Source: Acidobacteriota bacterium
GTDB taxonomy: Bacteria > Acidobacteriota > Thermoanaerobaculia > UBA5066
Assembly: GCA_008363385.1 (NCBI GenBank)
Contig: RHKY01000012.1
Coordinates: 52,170-116,169 of the forward strand
Length of the DNA stretch: 64,000 nucleotides
Reading direction: 5' to 3'
The notes under the pieces are model-generated. The model did no database searches and was not told the origin of the DNA. It saw nothing but the letters and a program-made list of their open reading frames with translations. Of the stretch, positions 28,049-35,801 are shown piece by piece. A program made the position numbers and the translations under genes. The stretch's first letter is position 1. Every line of letters starts with the position of its first letter.

Positions 28049-28572
28049 GTCGCCCCGGCCGGCGGGCCCTCCTCGCGGCGGCGCTCCTTGCGGTCGGCGC
28101 CGCGGGGTGCGGCTACGCCCTCGTCGGGGCGGGGCGGGGGAGCCTGCCCGAGGACGTCGGGTCGGTCTGGGTCGAGACCTTCGTCAACGACACGCCGCGG
28201 GTCGGCCTCGAGCAGCGGGTGACGGAGGCCGTCCTCCGGGAGCTCTCCGCCCGCGCGCGGCTGAAGGCGGCCCGCAACCGCGAGGAGGCCGACGCGGTCC
28301 TCTCGGGGCGGCTCCTGTCGTACACCGTGGCGCCGGTCCGCTTCGACGAGGCCGGCCGGGCCCTGGAGTACGAGATCTCGATGACGGCACGCGCGACGCT
28401 CCTCCGGCGGAGCGACGAGTCCAAGCTCTTCGAGGCGCCCTCGTTCCTCTTCCGGCAGCCGTACCCCGTCCCCCCGGCGGCGAGCTACGTCGACGTCGAG
28501 GGCGCGGCGGCGACCGCCCTGGCGCGCCCGTTCGCCCAGAGCCTGGTGACGACGATCCTCGAAGGGTTCTGA
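28045..28572 (+). CDS. lptE: LPS-assembly lipoprotein LptE
   Basis: A 175-residue outer-membrane lipoprotein with a lipobox ending at Cys22 (AVGAAGCGY) and the typical CGYxLVG start. LptE plugs the LptD barrel that places lipopolysaccharide in the outer leaflet. The middle has [20 protein letters not shown], a motif of the family. The GTG start overlaps the leuS stop. In many bacteria holA follows; here a terminator and the convergent rpsT follow instead. Its presence argues that the organism makes LPS or a related glycolipid. Confidence 0.87.
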   Translation: MSRPGRRALLAAALLAVGAAGCGYALVGAGRGSLPEDVGSVWVETFVNDTPRVGLEQRVTEAVLRELSARARLKAARNREEADAVLSGRLLSYTVAPVRFDEAGRALEYEISMTARATLLRRSDESKLFEAPSFLFRQPYPVPPAASYVDVEGAAATALARPFAQSLVTTILEGF

Positions 28573-28594
28573 CTCCCGCGAGGGCTCCTGGAGA

Positions 28595-28628
28595 CGCCGA
28601 CGCCGGGGCGGCCGCCCCGGCGTCGGCG
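28595..28628. terminator. Bidirectional hairpin between lptE and rpsT
   Basis: A perfect 15-bp inverted repeat (arms 28595-28609 and 28614-28628) with a GGCC loop, 22 bases after the lptE stop and 41 bases beyond the rpsT stop. No strong T-run follows, but the stem is very stable and its position between convergent genes makes termination in both directions likely. Confidence 0.7.
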
Positions 28629-28669
28629 AGACACGGGTCTGGGGGCGCGGCTCGGCGGCCCGAGCCCGG

Positions 28670-28939
28670 TCAGGCCTTGGCCTGGGCCTTGGCGACGGCC
28701 TTGGCGGTCCGGGACTTCAGCCGCGAGGCCGTGTTCTTGTGGAGGACGCCCTTGCGGACCGCCACGTCCAGGGCGGAGGCGGTGGCGGGCAGCTTCTCGC
28801 CGGCCTTGGCCGGCTCGCCGGCGGTCGTGGCCCGGAGCGACTTCAGCGCGCGCCGCGTGACGCTCTTGACCGAGCGGTTCCGGGCGCGCCGCTTGTCGCT
28901 CTGGGCCGCGCGCTTCTTCGCCTGCTTCGTGTTGGCCAT
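28670..28939 (-). CDS. rpsT: 30S ribosomal protein S20
   Basis: An 89-residue, very basic all-helical protein that binds 16S rRNA in the body of the small subunit. The N-terminus ANTKQAKKRAAQSDKRRARN and the ending KGVLHKNTASRLKSRTAKAV are typical of bS20. AAGGAGAG lies 10 bases before the ATG. It is downstream of cpoB on the same strand with a 65-base gap that holds an imperfect hairpin, so it may be expressed separately from tol-pal. Confidence 0.96.
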   Translation of the reverse strand: MANTKQAKKRAAQSDKRRARNRSVKSVTRRALKSLRATTAGEPAKAGEKLPATASALDVAVRKGVLHKNTASRLKSRTAKAVAKAQAKA

Positions 28940-28984
28940 CTGTCGAATGCTCTCCTTGCTTCGTTCTGGAAGGTGTCGTGTCGG

Positions 28985-29005
28985 GGCCGCCCGAGGCGGG
29001 CCGCC
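28985..29005 (-). terminator. Imperfect hairpin after cpoB
   Basis: Nine-base arms (28985-28993 and 28997-29005) pair with one mismatch around a 3-nt loop, immediately after the cpoB coding region and before rpsT. There is no T-run. It could end the tol-pal transcript or be an intercistronic stem. Confidence 0.35.
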
Positions 29006-29868
29006 TAGCGGCTGTCGGACCCGAGCGCCTTCAGCCTCTGACGGGCGCTCTTGGCCTCGTCCGAGGAGGGGTACTCGTGGACGACGAACTGGAGCTGGAC
29101 GATCGCCTGCGCCTTCTCGCCGAGGTCGAGGTGCGCCACGCCCTTCTTGAGGTGCGCCGCCGGCGCCTTGTCGCTCTCGGGCCAGGTCTTGAACAGCTTC
29201 TCGAAGGCGGCGATCGCCTCGCGCGGCTTCTTCTGGGCCAGCAGGCTCTCCCCGGCCCAGTACTGCGCGTCGTCCGAGAGGTCCGTCCGCCCGTACCGCT
29301 CGACGTAGTCCTCGAACCCCTCGCGGGCCAGCTCGAACTGGCCGCGCTGGTAGTCGGCGGTCGCCTGGGCGTAGAGGTCCGCCGGCGACGGCGCCCCTCC
29401 CCGCGGGGGGGCGGACGCGACGGCGGGGGCGGGCGCCACCGGAGGGGCCGTCCCCGGAGTCGCCTCGGAGGTCGGGAGCGCGGCGGCGTCCGGGGGCGCC
29501 GCCGCGGCCAGCCGGGCCTGGGTCTCGGCGAGCTGCTGGGAGAGCTGGGCGAGGCGCCGGTTGGCGTCCTCCAGCTTCCCCGCGAGCGTCTGCAGCTCCC
29601 GCGTCAGCTCGTCGAACTTCGCCCCGAGGTCGGCGTTGGACCTGAGGAGCGTCGCGACCTGCTTGCCGAGGTTCTCGTTGAGCTTGGCGACCTCTTCCTT
29701 GGAGCTGGACTGCTTGGCGAGCGCGTCGACCCGCTTCTCCACGTCTCCGACGTGGCGGTGCAGGCCCTCGATGTCCGAGCCGGTGACGCAGCCGACCAAG
29801 AGGAGCGCCCCCGCGAGGGGGGCGCTGGCTCGGACGGCGTTTCGGAGGGAGAAAGCCGGGACGGTCAC
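29005..29868 (-). CDS. cpoB: Tol-Pal system protein CpoB/YbgF-like, lipoprotein form
   Basis: A 287-residue envelope protein. It begins with a signal sequence and a lipobox-like LLVGC (Cys27), where E. coli CpoB is soluble. A long heptad-rich coiled coil follows (about 40-125; trimerisation region in the family), then an Ala/Pro linker and three TPR units (about 165-287) with ADLYAQATADYQRGQFELA. CpoB coordinates Tol-Pal with peptidoglycan synthesis during constriction. The start is GTG, 4 bases after the pal stop, last in the tol-pal cluster. Confidence 0.88.
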   Translation of the reverse strand: MTVPAFSLRNAVRASAPLAGALLLVGCVTGSDIEGLHRHVGDVEKRVDALAKQSSSKEEVAKLNENLGKQVATLLRSNADLGAKFDELTRELQTLAGKLEDANRRLAQLSQQLAETQARLAAAAPPDAAALPTSEATPGTAPPVAPAPAVASAPPRGGAPSPADLYAQATADYQRGQFELAREGFEDYVERYGRTDLSDDAQYWAGESLLAQKKPREAIAAFEKLFKTWPESDKAPAAHLKKGVAHLDLGEKAQAIVQLQFVVHEYPSSDEAKSARQRLKALGSDSR

Positions 29869-29872
29869 GCCG

Positions 29873-30439
29873 CTACTTCGCGGTGACGACGAAGTGGCCG
29901 CGCCGGTTCTGGGACCAGGCGGTCTCGTCGTGACCCATCACGAAGGGGCGCTCCTTGCCGAAGGAGACCGTCTCGATCCGGGAGGAGTCGATGCCGAGGG
30001 AGACGAGGTAGTCCCGCACCGCGCTGGCGCGCTTCTCTCCCAGCGCCATGTTGTACTGCGCCGTGCCGCGCTCGTCGCAGTGGCCCTCGACCCGGACCTT
30101 CACGGAGGTGTACTTCCGCAGCCACTCCGCGTTGGCGGCCAGGGCGTCCCTCTGGTCCTCGCGGATGTCGAACTTGTCGAAGTCGAAGAACGCGTCCTTC
30201 AGGTAGCCCTTCTTGTTGATGTCGTCGAGGGAGGCGTCGATGTCCGACTTCTCGACGGGCGCCACCGGGGTGACGGGGGCCTCGGCCACCGGGATCGGCG
30301 TGGGGGTCGGGGTCGGCGGAGCCTCCACCGGCTTGACCTCGGCCGCGGGGGTGGGCTTGGGCTTGGAGCAGCAGGCCAGCCCGCCGGAGATCAGGAAGGC
30401 GACGAGGCCGAATCCGACGAACCTGGAAGCGTTTCTCAT
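29873..30439 (-). CDS. pal: Peptidoglycan-associated lipoprotein Pal
   Basis: A 188-residue outer-membrane lipoprotein. The start MRNASRF is chosen because GGAGGT lies 10 bases before it; an in-frame ATG six codons earlier lacks this. The lipobox ends at Cys23 (GLAC). A Thr/Pro-rich linker follows, then the OmpA-like peptidoglycan-binding domain (about 75-188) with VRVEGHCDERGTAQYNMALG. Pal links the outer membrane to the wall and is recycled by TolB during division. A separate promoter seems to lie between tolB and pal. Confidence 0.95.
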   Translation of the reverse strand: MRNASRFVGFGLVAFLISGGLACCSKPKPTPAAEVKPVEAPPTPTPTPIPVAEAPVTPVAPVEKSDIDASLDDINKKGYLKDAFFDFDKFDIREDQRDALAANAEWLRKYTSVKVRVEGHCDERGTAQYNMALGEKRASAVRDYLVSLGIDSSRIETVSFGKERPFVMGHDETAWSQNRRGHFVVTAK

Positions 30440-30501
30440 TTTCGTCTCTACCTCCATCGCGGTCCTCCACCCCGAGGGACGGGGCGGCCGCGAACGCCCC
30501 G

Positions 30502-30530
30502 ATGTTAGACCACGTCCCGCGCGAGCACAA
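30502..30530 (-). promoter_or_regulatory. Putative pal-cpoB promoter
   Basis: On the minus strand, TTGTGC (30530-30525) and TAACAT (30507-30502) are exactly 17 bases apart in the tolB-pal gap. It gives a leader of about 56 nt carrying the pal Shine-Dalgarno. This is one of the better sigma-70-like matches in the window. Confidence 0.55.
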
Positions 30531-30553
30531 CCCGTGCAAGCCGCTCCTGTGCG

Positions 30554-31960
30554 CTACTCCAGGACGCGGGACCAGCTCGGCGACGTGTTGTTCCCCGTCG
30601 CCGTCAGCGTCTTCAGGCCGGTGCCGTCCGGGTTGGCCACGACGATCTGGGTGGAGCCGCCCCGGCGCAGCTGCCAGGCGATCTTCCCGCCGTCCGGGGA
30701 CCACGACGGAGCCTCGTTGGCGCCCGGCCCCGAGGTGATCTGGAACGTGCGCCCGGAGGCCAGGTCCAGGACGCAGATCTGGAAGTCCCCCTCGTTGCGG
30801 CAGGCGTAGGCCATCCGGTCGCCCTTCGGCGAGAAGGCGGCCTCGTCGCTCCAGTTTCCCGCGAACGTCAGGCGCCTCACGTTGGTCCCCTCGATGTCCA
30901 TCAGGTAGATCTGCGGGGAGCCCTGCCGGTTCGAGGTGAACGCGATCTCGCGGCCGTTCGGCGCGAACGTCGGCGAGGCGTCGACCGAGGCCGAGTCCGT
31001 CAGCCTCCGGAAGCCGGACCCGTCCAGCCCGACGACGAAGATCTCGGGGTTCCCGCGGAGGCTCCCGTTGTAGACGACCGTCTTCCCGTCGGGGGAGAAC
31101 GAGGGGGAGGTGTTCAGGTCGGTCGTCACCGGCACGCGCGTCTGCTGCCCGCCCGCCGAGGAGACCCAGAACAGGTCGGGGCGGGAGCGGAGGAACGACT
31201 GGTAGACGACCCGCGTGCCGTCGGGAGAGAACTCCGGGAACAGGGAGAGCGACCGGGTCGCCGTCAGCGGGCGCTGGTTCTCCCCGTCCCAGTCCATCAC
31301 GTAGACCTCCTTGGAGCCCCGCCCGTCGCGGTCCGAGACGAAGGCGATCTTGGCGAGGAAGGGCCCCGGCTGGCCGGTGAACTGCTTCAGGAGGTCGTTG
31401 GCGACGAAGTGGGCGATCCGCCGGACGGAGCGCGCGCCGCCGCCGTACCGGCGCGAGAGGATCGGCTTCAACGCCCGGAGGTCGTGGAGCGTCACCGTGA
31501 CCGCGACCTGGTCCGAGGGCTCCAGCTGCAGGGCGCAGTCGACGAGGAACTGGGCCCCGGCGGCGATCCACGCGTCGGCCTGCTCGCGGGTGGCCGGGGG
31601 CCGGGCGCCCTTGGGGTGGAGGGCCGGGTCGGCGAGGACGAAGGCGAGCGACGACGAGAGGTCCGCCGTCAGCGCCTCGTGGAACGGGTCGACGAGGGTC
31701 GACTGGACCTTGGGGTCGATCGGGGCGACGACGAGCGGGACCGCGATCGGGATCCGCCTCCCGGTCTCGCCCGAGATCACGAGGGAGACCTGGGACGGCG
31801 GAGGCGGCGGGGCGACGGGCTCGGCCGCCGGGGTCGGGCCCGGGAGCGCCGCGGGCTCCTGTCCCCCTGCGCCGGCGAGCGCGGGGAGGAGGACGAGGGA
31901 GCCGAAGAGGGCCGTCAGGGCGGCGGTTCGGGCGATGCGGCGGATCGGCTTCAAGGGCAC
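30554..31960 (-). CDS. tolB: Tol-Pal system beta-propeller protein TolB
   Basis: A 468-residue periplasmic protein with a signal peptide (about 1-30), a Pro-rich spacer, the N-terminal TolB domain (about 60-185) and a six-bladed WD40-like propeller. Its blades repeat a pattern such as PEFSPDGTRVVYQS, PSFSPDGKTVVYNG, PTFAPNGREIAFTS and PSWSPDGGKIAW. TolB binds Pal and the C-terminus of TolA. The start is GTG with GGAGGT directly beside it, an unusually short spacing. It lies between tolA and pal in canonical order. Confidence 0.94.
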   Translation of the reverse strand: MPLKPIRRIARTAALTALFGSLVLLPALAGAGGQEPAALPGPTPAAEPVAPPPPPSQVSLVISGETGRRIPIAVPLVVAPIDPKVQSTLVDPFHEALTADLSSSLAFVLADPALHPKGARPPATREQADAWIAAGAQFLVDCALQLEPSDQVAVTVTLHDLRALKPILSRRYGGGARSVRRIAHFVANDLLKQFTGQPGPFLAKIAFVSDRDGRGSKEVYVMDWDGENQRPLTATRSLSLFPEFSPDGTRVVYQSFLRSRPDLFWVSSAGGQQTRVPVTTDLNTSPSFSPDGKTVVYNGSLRGNPEIFVVGLDGSGFRRLTDSASVDASPTFAPNGREIAFTSNRQGSPQIYLMDIEGTNVRRLTFAGNWSDEAAFSPKGDRMAYACRNEGDFQICVLDLASGRTFQITSGPGANEAPSWSPDGGKIAWQLRRGGSTQIVVANPDGTGLKTLTATGNNTSPSWSRVLE

Positions 31961-31997
31961 CTCCGTGGGGCGGTGGGTCTCCGGCGGTTCCGGCCGG

Positions 31998-32765
31998 CTA
32001 CTGGAACTTCACGTGCACCCCGAGCCGGTCCACCGGGTACTCCGGGGGGAGCGGGGGGAGCGGGTTCGCGGAGTAGATCGAGCGGGTGGCCGCCCGGTCG
32101 AAGAACCCGAGGCCGGAGGTCGCCTCGACGCGGACGTCGGTCACCTGGCCGGTCCTCAGGATCGTGAAGGTCACGACGCAGGCGGTCCCTTCGGGCACGT
32201 TCGGCTTGAGCCAGTTCGCGCCGATGAGCGCCTGGAGCTGCTCGACGTAGTAGGAGAACGGAAAGTCGGCGTCGAAGGAGGCGACCGAGGCCCCGAAGCT
32301 CAGCGCCGCCCCGCCCTCGGCGCCGCCTCCGGCCGACGGGAGCTCGAGGCCGGCCGGGCCCGTCGCGGCGGCGTTGCCGGCCTCGCCCTTCTGGGCCACG
32401 GGCGGGGCCGGCTCCGGCTTCCGGCCCTTCGGCTTCACCGGCTCCGGCATCGCCTTCTCGGAAGGCCTCGCCGGCTCGTCGGGCTTCACCTTCTCGATGA
32501 CGGGACGCGGCTTCCTCTCCTCCGTCCTCGCCGGAGGCGCCGGGGCGGCGGGGCGGGAGGCGGCCATGCGCGCCAGGAGCCCGGGCGAGACGACCCGGAC
32601 CGGGAGCGAGACGGGGACGAAGGGGCGGGGGCGGGGCCGCGACACGAGCGTCAGCGCGACGATGAAGGCGGCGTGGACGCCGACGGAGACCATGGCGACG
32701 AGGAGGCCGGGCGCCTCCCCGGCCCGCCGCCGCTCCGACAGGATCTCGGAGACGGTCGCGGCCAC
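31998..32765 (-). CDS. tolA: TolA/TonB-like energy transducer
   Basis: A 255-residue inner-membrane protein with one N-terminal transmembrane helix (about 22-43, LLVAMVSVGVHAAFIVALTLV), a Pro/Lys/Glu-rich periplasmic stalk and a C-terminal TonB-type domain (about 165-255; ACVVTFTILRTGQVTDVRVE, SGLGFFDRAATRSI). It replaces the long helical TolA of enterics. Its place between tolR and tolB shows that it carries the TolQR proton-motive force to TolB/Pal. The GTG start is 8 bases after the tolR stop. Whether it also drives TonB-dependent transport is open. Confidence 0.87.
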   Translation of the reverse strand: MAATVSEILSERRRAGEAPGLLVAMVSVGVHAAFIVALTLVSRPRPRPFVPVSLPVRVVSPGLLARMAASRPAAPAPPARTEERKPRPVIEKVKPDEPARPSEKAMPEPVKPKGRKPEPAPPVAQKGEAGNAAATGPAGLELPSAGGGAEGGAALSFGASVASFDADFPFSYYVEQLQALIGANWLKPNVPEGTACVVTFTILRTGQVTDVRVEATSGLGFFDRAATRSIYSANPLPPLPPEYPVDRLGVHVKFQ

Positions 32766-32773
32766 GGCCCGGC

Positions 32774-33193
32774 CTACTTCCCGTCGCTCTGGAGCTCGGT
32801 CACCATTCCGAGGCTCTCCACGCCGATCCGGTTCAGGGTGTCCATCGTCTCGACCACGACCCCGTACGGGAGGTTGCGGTCGGCCTTGAGGTAGACGGCC
32901 TTGTCCTTCCGGTTCTTCAGGATGATCTTCAGCCGCTCCCGCAGCTGCCCCTTCGGGATGGGGGTCTCGTTGAGGTAGTAGGACTGCCCCCGCGTGATCG
33001 AGAGGACGAGCGGGTCCTCGGGCGTCGTCGGCAGGTTCTGGGAGACCGACTTGGGGAGCTTCACCTCCATCCCCTGATGCAGGAGCGGTGCCGTCACCAT
33101 GAAGATCACCAGGAGGACGAGCATGACGTCCACGAGAGGGGTGACGTTGATGTCCGAGAAGGAGTCGACCTCTTCCTCGAGCTTGAAGGCCAT
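32774..33193 (-). CDS. tolR: Biopolymer transport protein TolR/ExbD
   Basis: A 139-residue inner-membrane protein with one transmembrane helix (about 20-38) containing the essential aspartate in VTPLVDVMLVLLVIFM (Asp22), followed by a periplasmic domain. It forms the proton-driven motor with TolQ. Location between tolQ and tolA in a complete tol-pal cluster supports TolR over ExbD. Length is typical. Confidence 0.94.
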   Translation of the reverse strand: MAFKLEEEVDSFSDINVTPLVDVMLVLLVIFMVTAPLLHQGMEVKLPKSVSQNLPTTPEDPLVLSITRGQSYYLNETPIPKGQLRERLKIILKNRKDKAVYLKADRNLPYGVVVETMDTLNRIGVESLGMVTELQSDGK

Positions 33194-33208
33194 CGGCGTC
33201 CCCCCGCG

Positions 33209-33904
33209 TCAGGTGAAGTGACGCTCGGCGAGGTTGAGGAACTCCAGCGCGAAGTCGCGCATCTCCGCCCGCAGGACGCGCAGCTTGCCGTTGAAGTTGT
33301 TGTAGGCGATCAGCGCCGGGACGGCGGCGACGAGCCCCGCCGCCGTGTTCACGAGCGCCTCGGAGATCCCGGGCGCCACGGCGACGATCGACGTGGAGCC
33401 GGTGATGCCGATCTGCCGGAACGCGTTCATGATCCCCCAGACCGTGCCGAAAAGGCCGATGAAGGGGGTGGCCGAGGCCGTCGTGGCCAGGAGCGGGAGG
33501 TGGCGCGTCAGGCGCGTCGTCTCGGCCGCGGCCGCCCGCTCGAGGGCCCGCTCGATGGCGTTCAGGCTCTTGACGAAGAGGCGCCCGCCGTCGGCGGGGG
33601 CCACCTCGCGGCCCAGCTTCACCTGCTGGTCGAGCTCGGCGTAGCCGGCGCGGAAGACGCCGACGAGAGGGCTCGCCGAGCACTGGCCGCAGATGCCGAG
33701 CACGTCGGCGAACTTGCGGCTCTTGCGGAAGTGGCCGAGGAAGTTGCGCGAGTCCGACGCCGCGCGTGAGAAACTCCAGACCTTGCCGAGGATGATGGCC
33801 CAGGAGGCGACCGAGAAGAGGGCGAGGATCGCCAGGACGACCTGGGCCGTGGCTCCCGCCTGGAGGAAGAGCTGGACGATGTTGGCACCGGCGTGTTCGG
33901 TCAT
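33209..33904 (-). CDS. tolQ: Proton channel subunit TolQ/ExbB
   Basis: A 231-residue inner-membrane protein with three transmembrane segments: one near the N-terminus (about 15-37) and two near the C-terminus (about 125-200) with the family sequence ATTASATPFIGLFGTVWGIM and GISEALVNTAAGLVAAVPAL. With TolR it uses the proton gradient to power TolA. ATG at 33904 is chosen over an in-frame start 17 codons upstream, because the shorter form begins with the usual MTEHAG-type N-terminus and leaves room for the promoter at 33946-33975. Confidence 0.94.
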   Translation of the reverse strand: MTEHAGANIVQLFLQAGATAQVVLAILALFSVASWAIILGKVWSFSRAASDSRNFLGHFRKSRKFADVLGICGQCSASPLVGVFRAGYAELDQQVKLGREVAPADGGRLFVKSLNAIERALERAAAAETTRLTRHLPLLATTASATPFIGLFGTVWGIMNAFRQIGITGSTSIVAVAPGISEALVNTAAGLVAAVPALIAYNNFNGKLRVLRAEMRDFALEFLNLAERHFT

Positions 33905-35801
33905 CTCGAAGGCTCGCTCGCGCACGGGCGCGGGGGAAGCGCCGCAAGGTAGCACGGAGGCTTCGGGAGGGTCAAAGCGGCGGGAGGCGCGAGGGCTCGC
34001 CGCGGCGCTCGTCCTGCTCCTCTCGGCCGCCGCCCCGGCCGCCGCCGAAGACGCGTTCCTTCCGCTCTCCTCGGTCCGGCCGGGGATGAAGGGCTACGGC
34101 CTCTCGGTCTTCTCGGGCCGCTCGATCGAGCGCTTCGACGTCGAGGTGGTCGGCGTCGTCCCGAGGGCGGCGCCCGACCGCGCTCAGATCCTGGTCCGCG
34201 TGTCCGGGAAGGGCCTCGAGGAGAGCGGGGTCGTGGCCGGGATGAGCGGGAGCCCGGTCTACCTCGAGGGGCGGCTGGCGGGCGCCGTGGCCTCCGGGTG
34301 GGGCTTCGCCAAGCTCCCGATCGCGGGGGTGACCCCGATCGAGTCGATGCTGCGGATCGAGTCGGCCGCAACCCCGTCCGGCCTCCCGCCGCCGGGCCCC
34401 CGGCCGCTCTCCACCGAGTTCGCCCGGCGGCCCGGCGAGGACGACGGCCCGCTCCTCGACCGGCTCACGGCGGCGTTCGATCGACGGCTCCCGCCTCCGC
34501 CGACCCCCGGGGCGCCCGGTCTCCTGGCTCCCGTGGTCGCCGGGGTCGCGCAGGCGGCCTCGGTCCGGCTGGCGAGCCTCCTTCCGCGCGTGGGGCTCCC
34601 GGTGCCGGCGTCGGGTCCCCCGGCGGCGCTCTCGCAGGCGCGGCCGGAGGCCTCCGAGCCGGCTCCGCGACTGGAGCCCGGGTCCTCGATCGTCGCGCTC
34701 CTGGTGGACGGCGACCTGCAGCTGGGGGCCACCGGAACCGTCACCCACGTCTATCCCGACGGGCGGTTCCTGGCCTTCGGTCACCCGCTGCTGAACCTCG
34801 GGGAGCTGGACCTCCCGGTGGCGGAGGCCCCGATCCTCGTGACGCTCCCGAACCTCTTCCAGTCCTTCAAGATCGGGTACCCCGGCAGGACGGACTTCCG
34901 GCTCTCGAGGGACCGCGACAGCGGGGTCTCCGGCCGGAGCGAGCCGACGGCCGGGATGGTCCCGCTCACGTTGACGTACACGGGGGAGGGCGCCGCCCCC
35001 CGCGCGTTCGCGTTCCGGATCGCCGCCCACCCCCGCCTCCTCCCCGCGCTCCTGGTCATGGCCTGCGACGCGGCTCTGGGCGCCGCGGACCCGACGCCGC
35101 GGGAGAGGACGATGCGCTTCCGGGTCGCCGTCCGGACGGCGGCGGGGGAGATCGCCTACGCGGACGAGGCGTCGGGGACCCGGGCGCGCGAGACGGCCCT
35201 GATGACGGCGGCGGTCCTGGCCTCGACGATCGCCGAGAACGAGATGGAGGACCCGGAGCTGTCGGGGATCGAGCTCGCCGTCGAGAGCCTCCCGGGGGAA
35301 CGCCGCCTCGAGCTGCTGGACGCCAGCCTCGTCCGGCGGCAGGTGGCTCCCGGCGAGACGGCGGTCGCCCTCGTCCGCCTCTCCAGCCGGAGGGGCCAGG
35401 AGAGCACCCGGCTGGTCCGCCTCCCGGTGCCGAAGGAGGCCCAGGAGGGGAGGGCCACGTTCCTCGTCGCCGACGGAAGCGTGGCGTCCTCCGTGAAGCA
35501 GTCGGTCCTCCCGGAGGAGCCGCGCACGCTTGCCGAGCTGAAGCGGTTCGTGGAGGGGCTCGTCCCGACCGACCGCCTCTTCGCCGCGCTCCTCGTCCCC
35601 TCCCGCCCCCGCGCGACCGGCTCGCGGGCCTTGTCCGCCGTCCCCCCGTCCGTCGCCGCGCTCCTCTCCGCAGGGACGGTCCAGGGCGAGGTGGCGGGCG
35701 CCGGGGACTCCCGCGTCCTCGCCGAGACGTCCCTTCCGCTCGACAGCCCGTTCAGCGGCGCCGTGAGGCTCGAGCTCGAGATCAGGAGACCTCGTTCGTG
35801 A
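33879..35801 (+). CDS. Exported S55 (SpoIVB-type) peptidase-domain protein, start uncertain
   Basis: A secreted protein of about 600 mature residues. After a hydrophobic signal segment (ending AAAPAAAEDA), it has PGMKGYGLSVFSGRSIERFD and GMSGSPVYLEGRLAGAVASG, a pattern of SpoIVB/S55 serine-protease domains in which the serine of SGSP is the likely nucleophile. A later AFGHPLL could supply histidine. The remaining 400 residues are beta-rich with no recognised domain. No ATG, GTG or TTG exists in frame between 33885 and the signal segment. The nearest (ATG 33879, TTG 33882) overlap tolQ head-on and give an unusual 40-residue n-region, so the true start is unresolved. The stop overlaps the next gene (GTGA). 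Confidence 0.72.
   Translation: MLAPACSVISKARSRTGAGEAPQGSTEASGGSKRREARGLAAALVLLLSAAAPAAAEDAFLPLSSVRPGMKGYGLSVFSGRSIERFDVEVVGVVPRAAPDRAQILVRVSGKGLEESGVVAGMSGSPVYLEGRLAGAVASGWGFAKLPIAGVTPIESMLRIESAATPSGLPPPGPRPLSTEFARRPGEDDGPLLDRLTAAFDRRLPPPPTPGAPGLLAPVVAGVAQAASVRLASLLPRVGLPVPASGPPAALSQARPEASEPAPRLEPGSSIVALLVDGDLQLGATGTVTHVYPDGRFLAFGHPLLNLGELDLPVAEAPILVTLPNLFQSFKIGYPGRTDFRLSRDRDSGVSGRSEPTAGMVPLTLTYTGEGAAPRAFAFRIAAHPRLLPALLVMACDAALGAADPTPRERTMRFRVAVRTAAGEIAYADEASGTRARETALMTAAVLASTIAENEMEDPELSGIELAVESLPGERRLELLDASLVRRQVAPGETAVALVRLSSRRGQESTRLVRLPVPKEAQEGRATFLVADGSVASSVKQSVLPEEPRTLAELKRFVEGLVPTDRLFAALLVPSRPRATGSRALSAVPPSVAALLSAGTVQGEVAGAGDSRVLAETSLPLDSPFSGAVRLELEIRRPRS
33946..33975 (-). promoter_or_regulatory. 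Putative tol operon promoter
   Basis: On the minus strand, TTGACC (33975-33970) and TACCTT (33951-33946) are separated by 18 bases, and TGC precedes the -10 (extended -10 form). TTGACC matches the -35 consensus at five of six positions, the best -35 noticed here. It overlaps the beginning of the divergent S55 gene. Confidence 0.6.
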
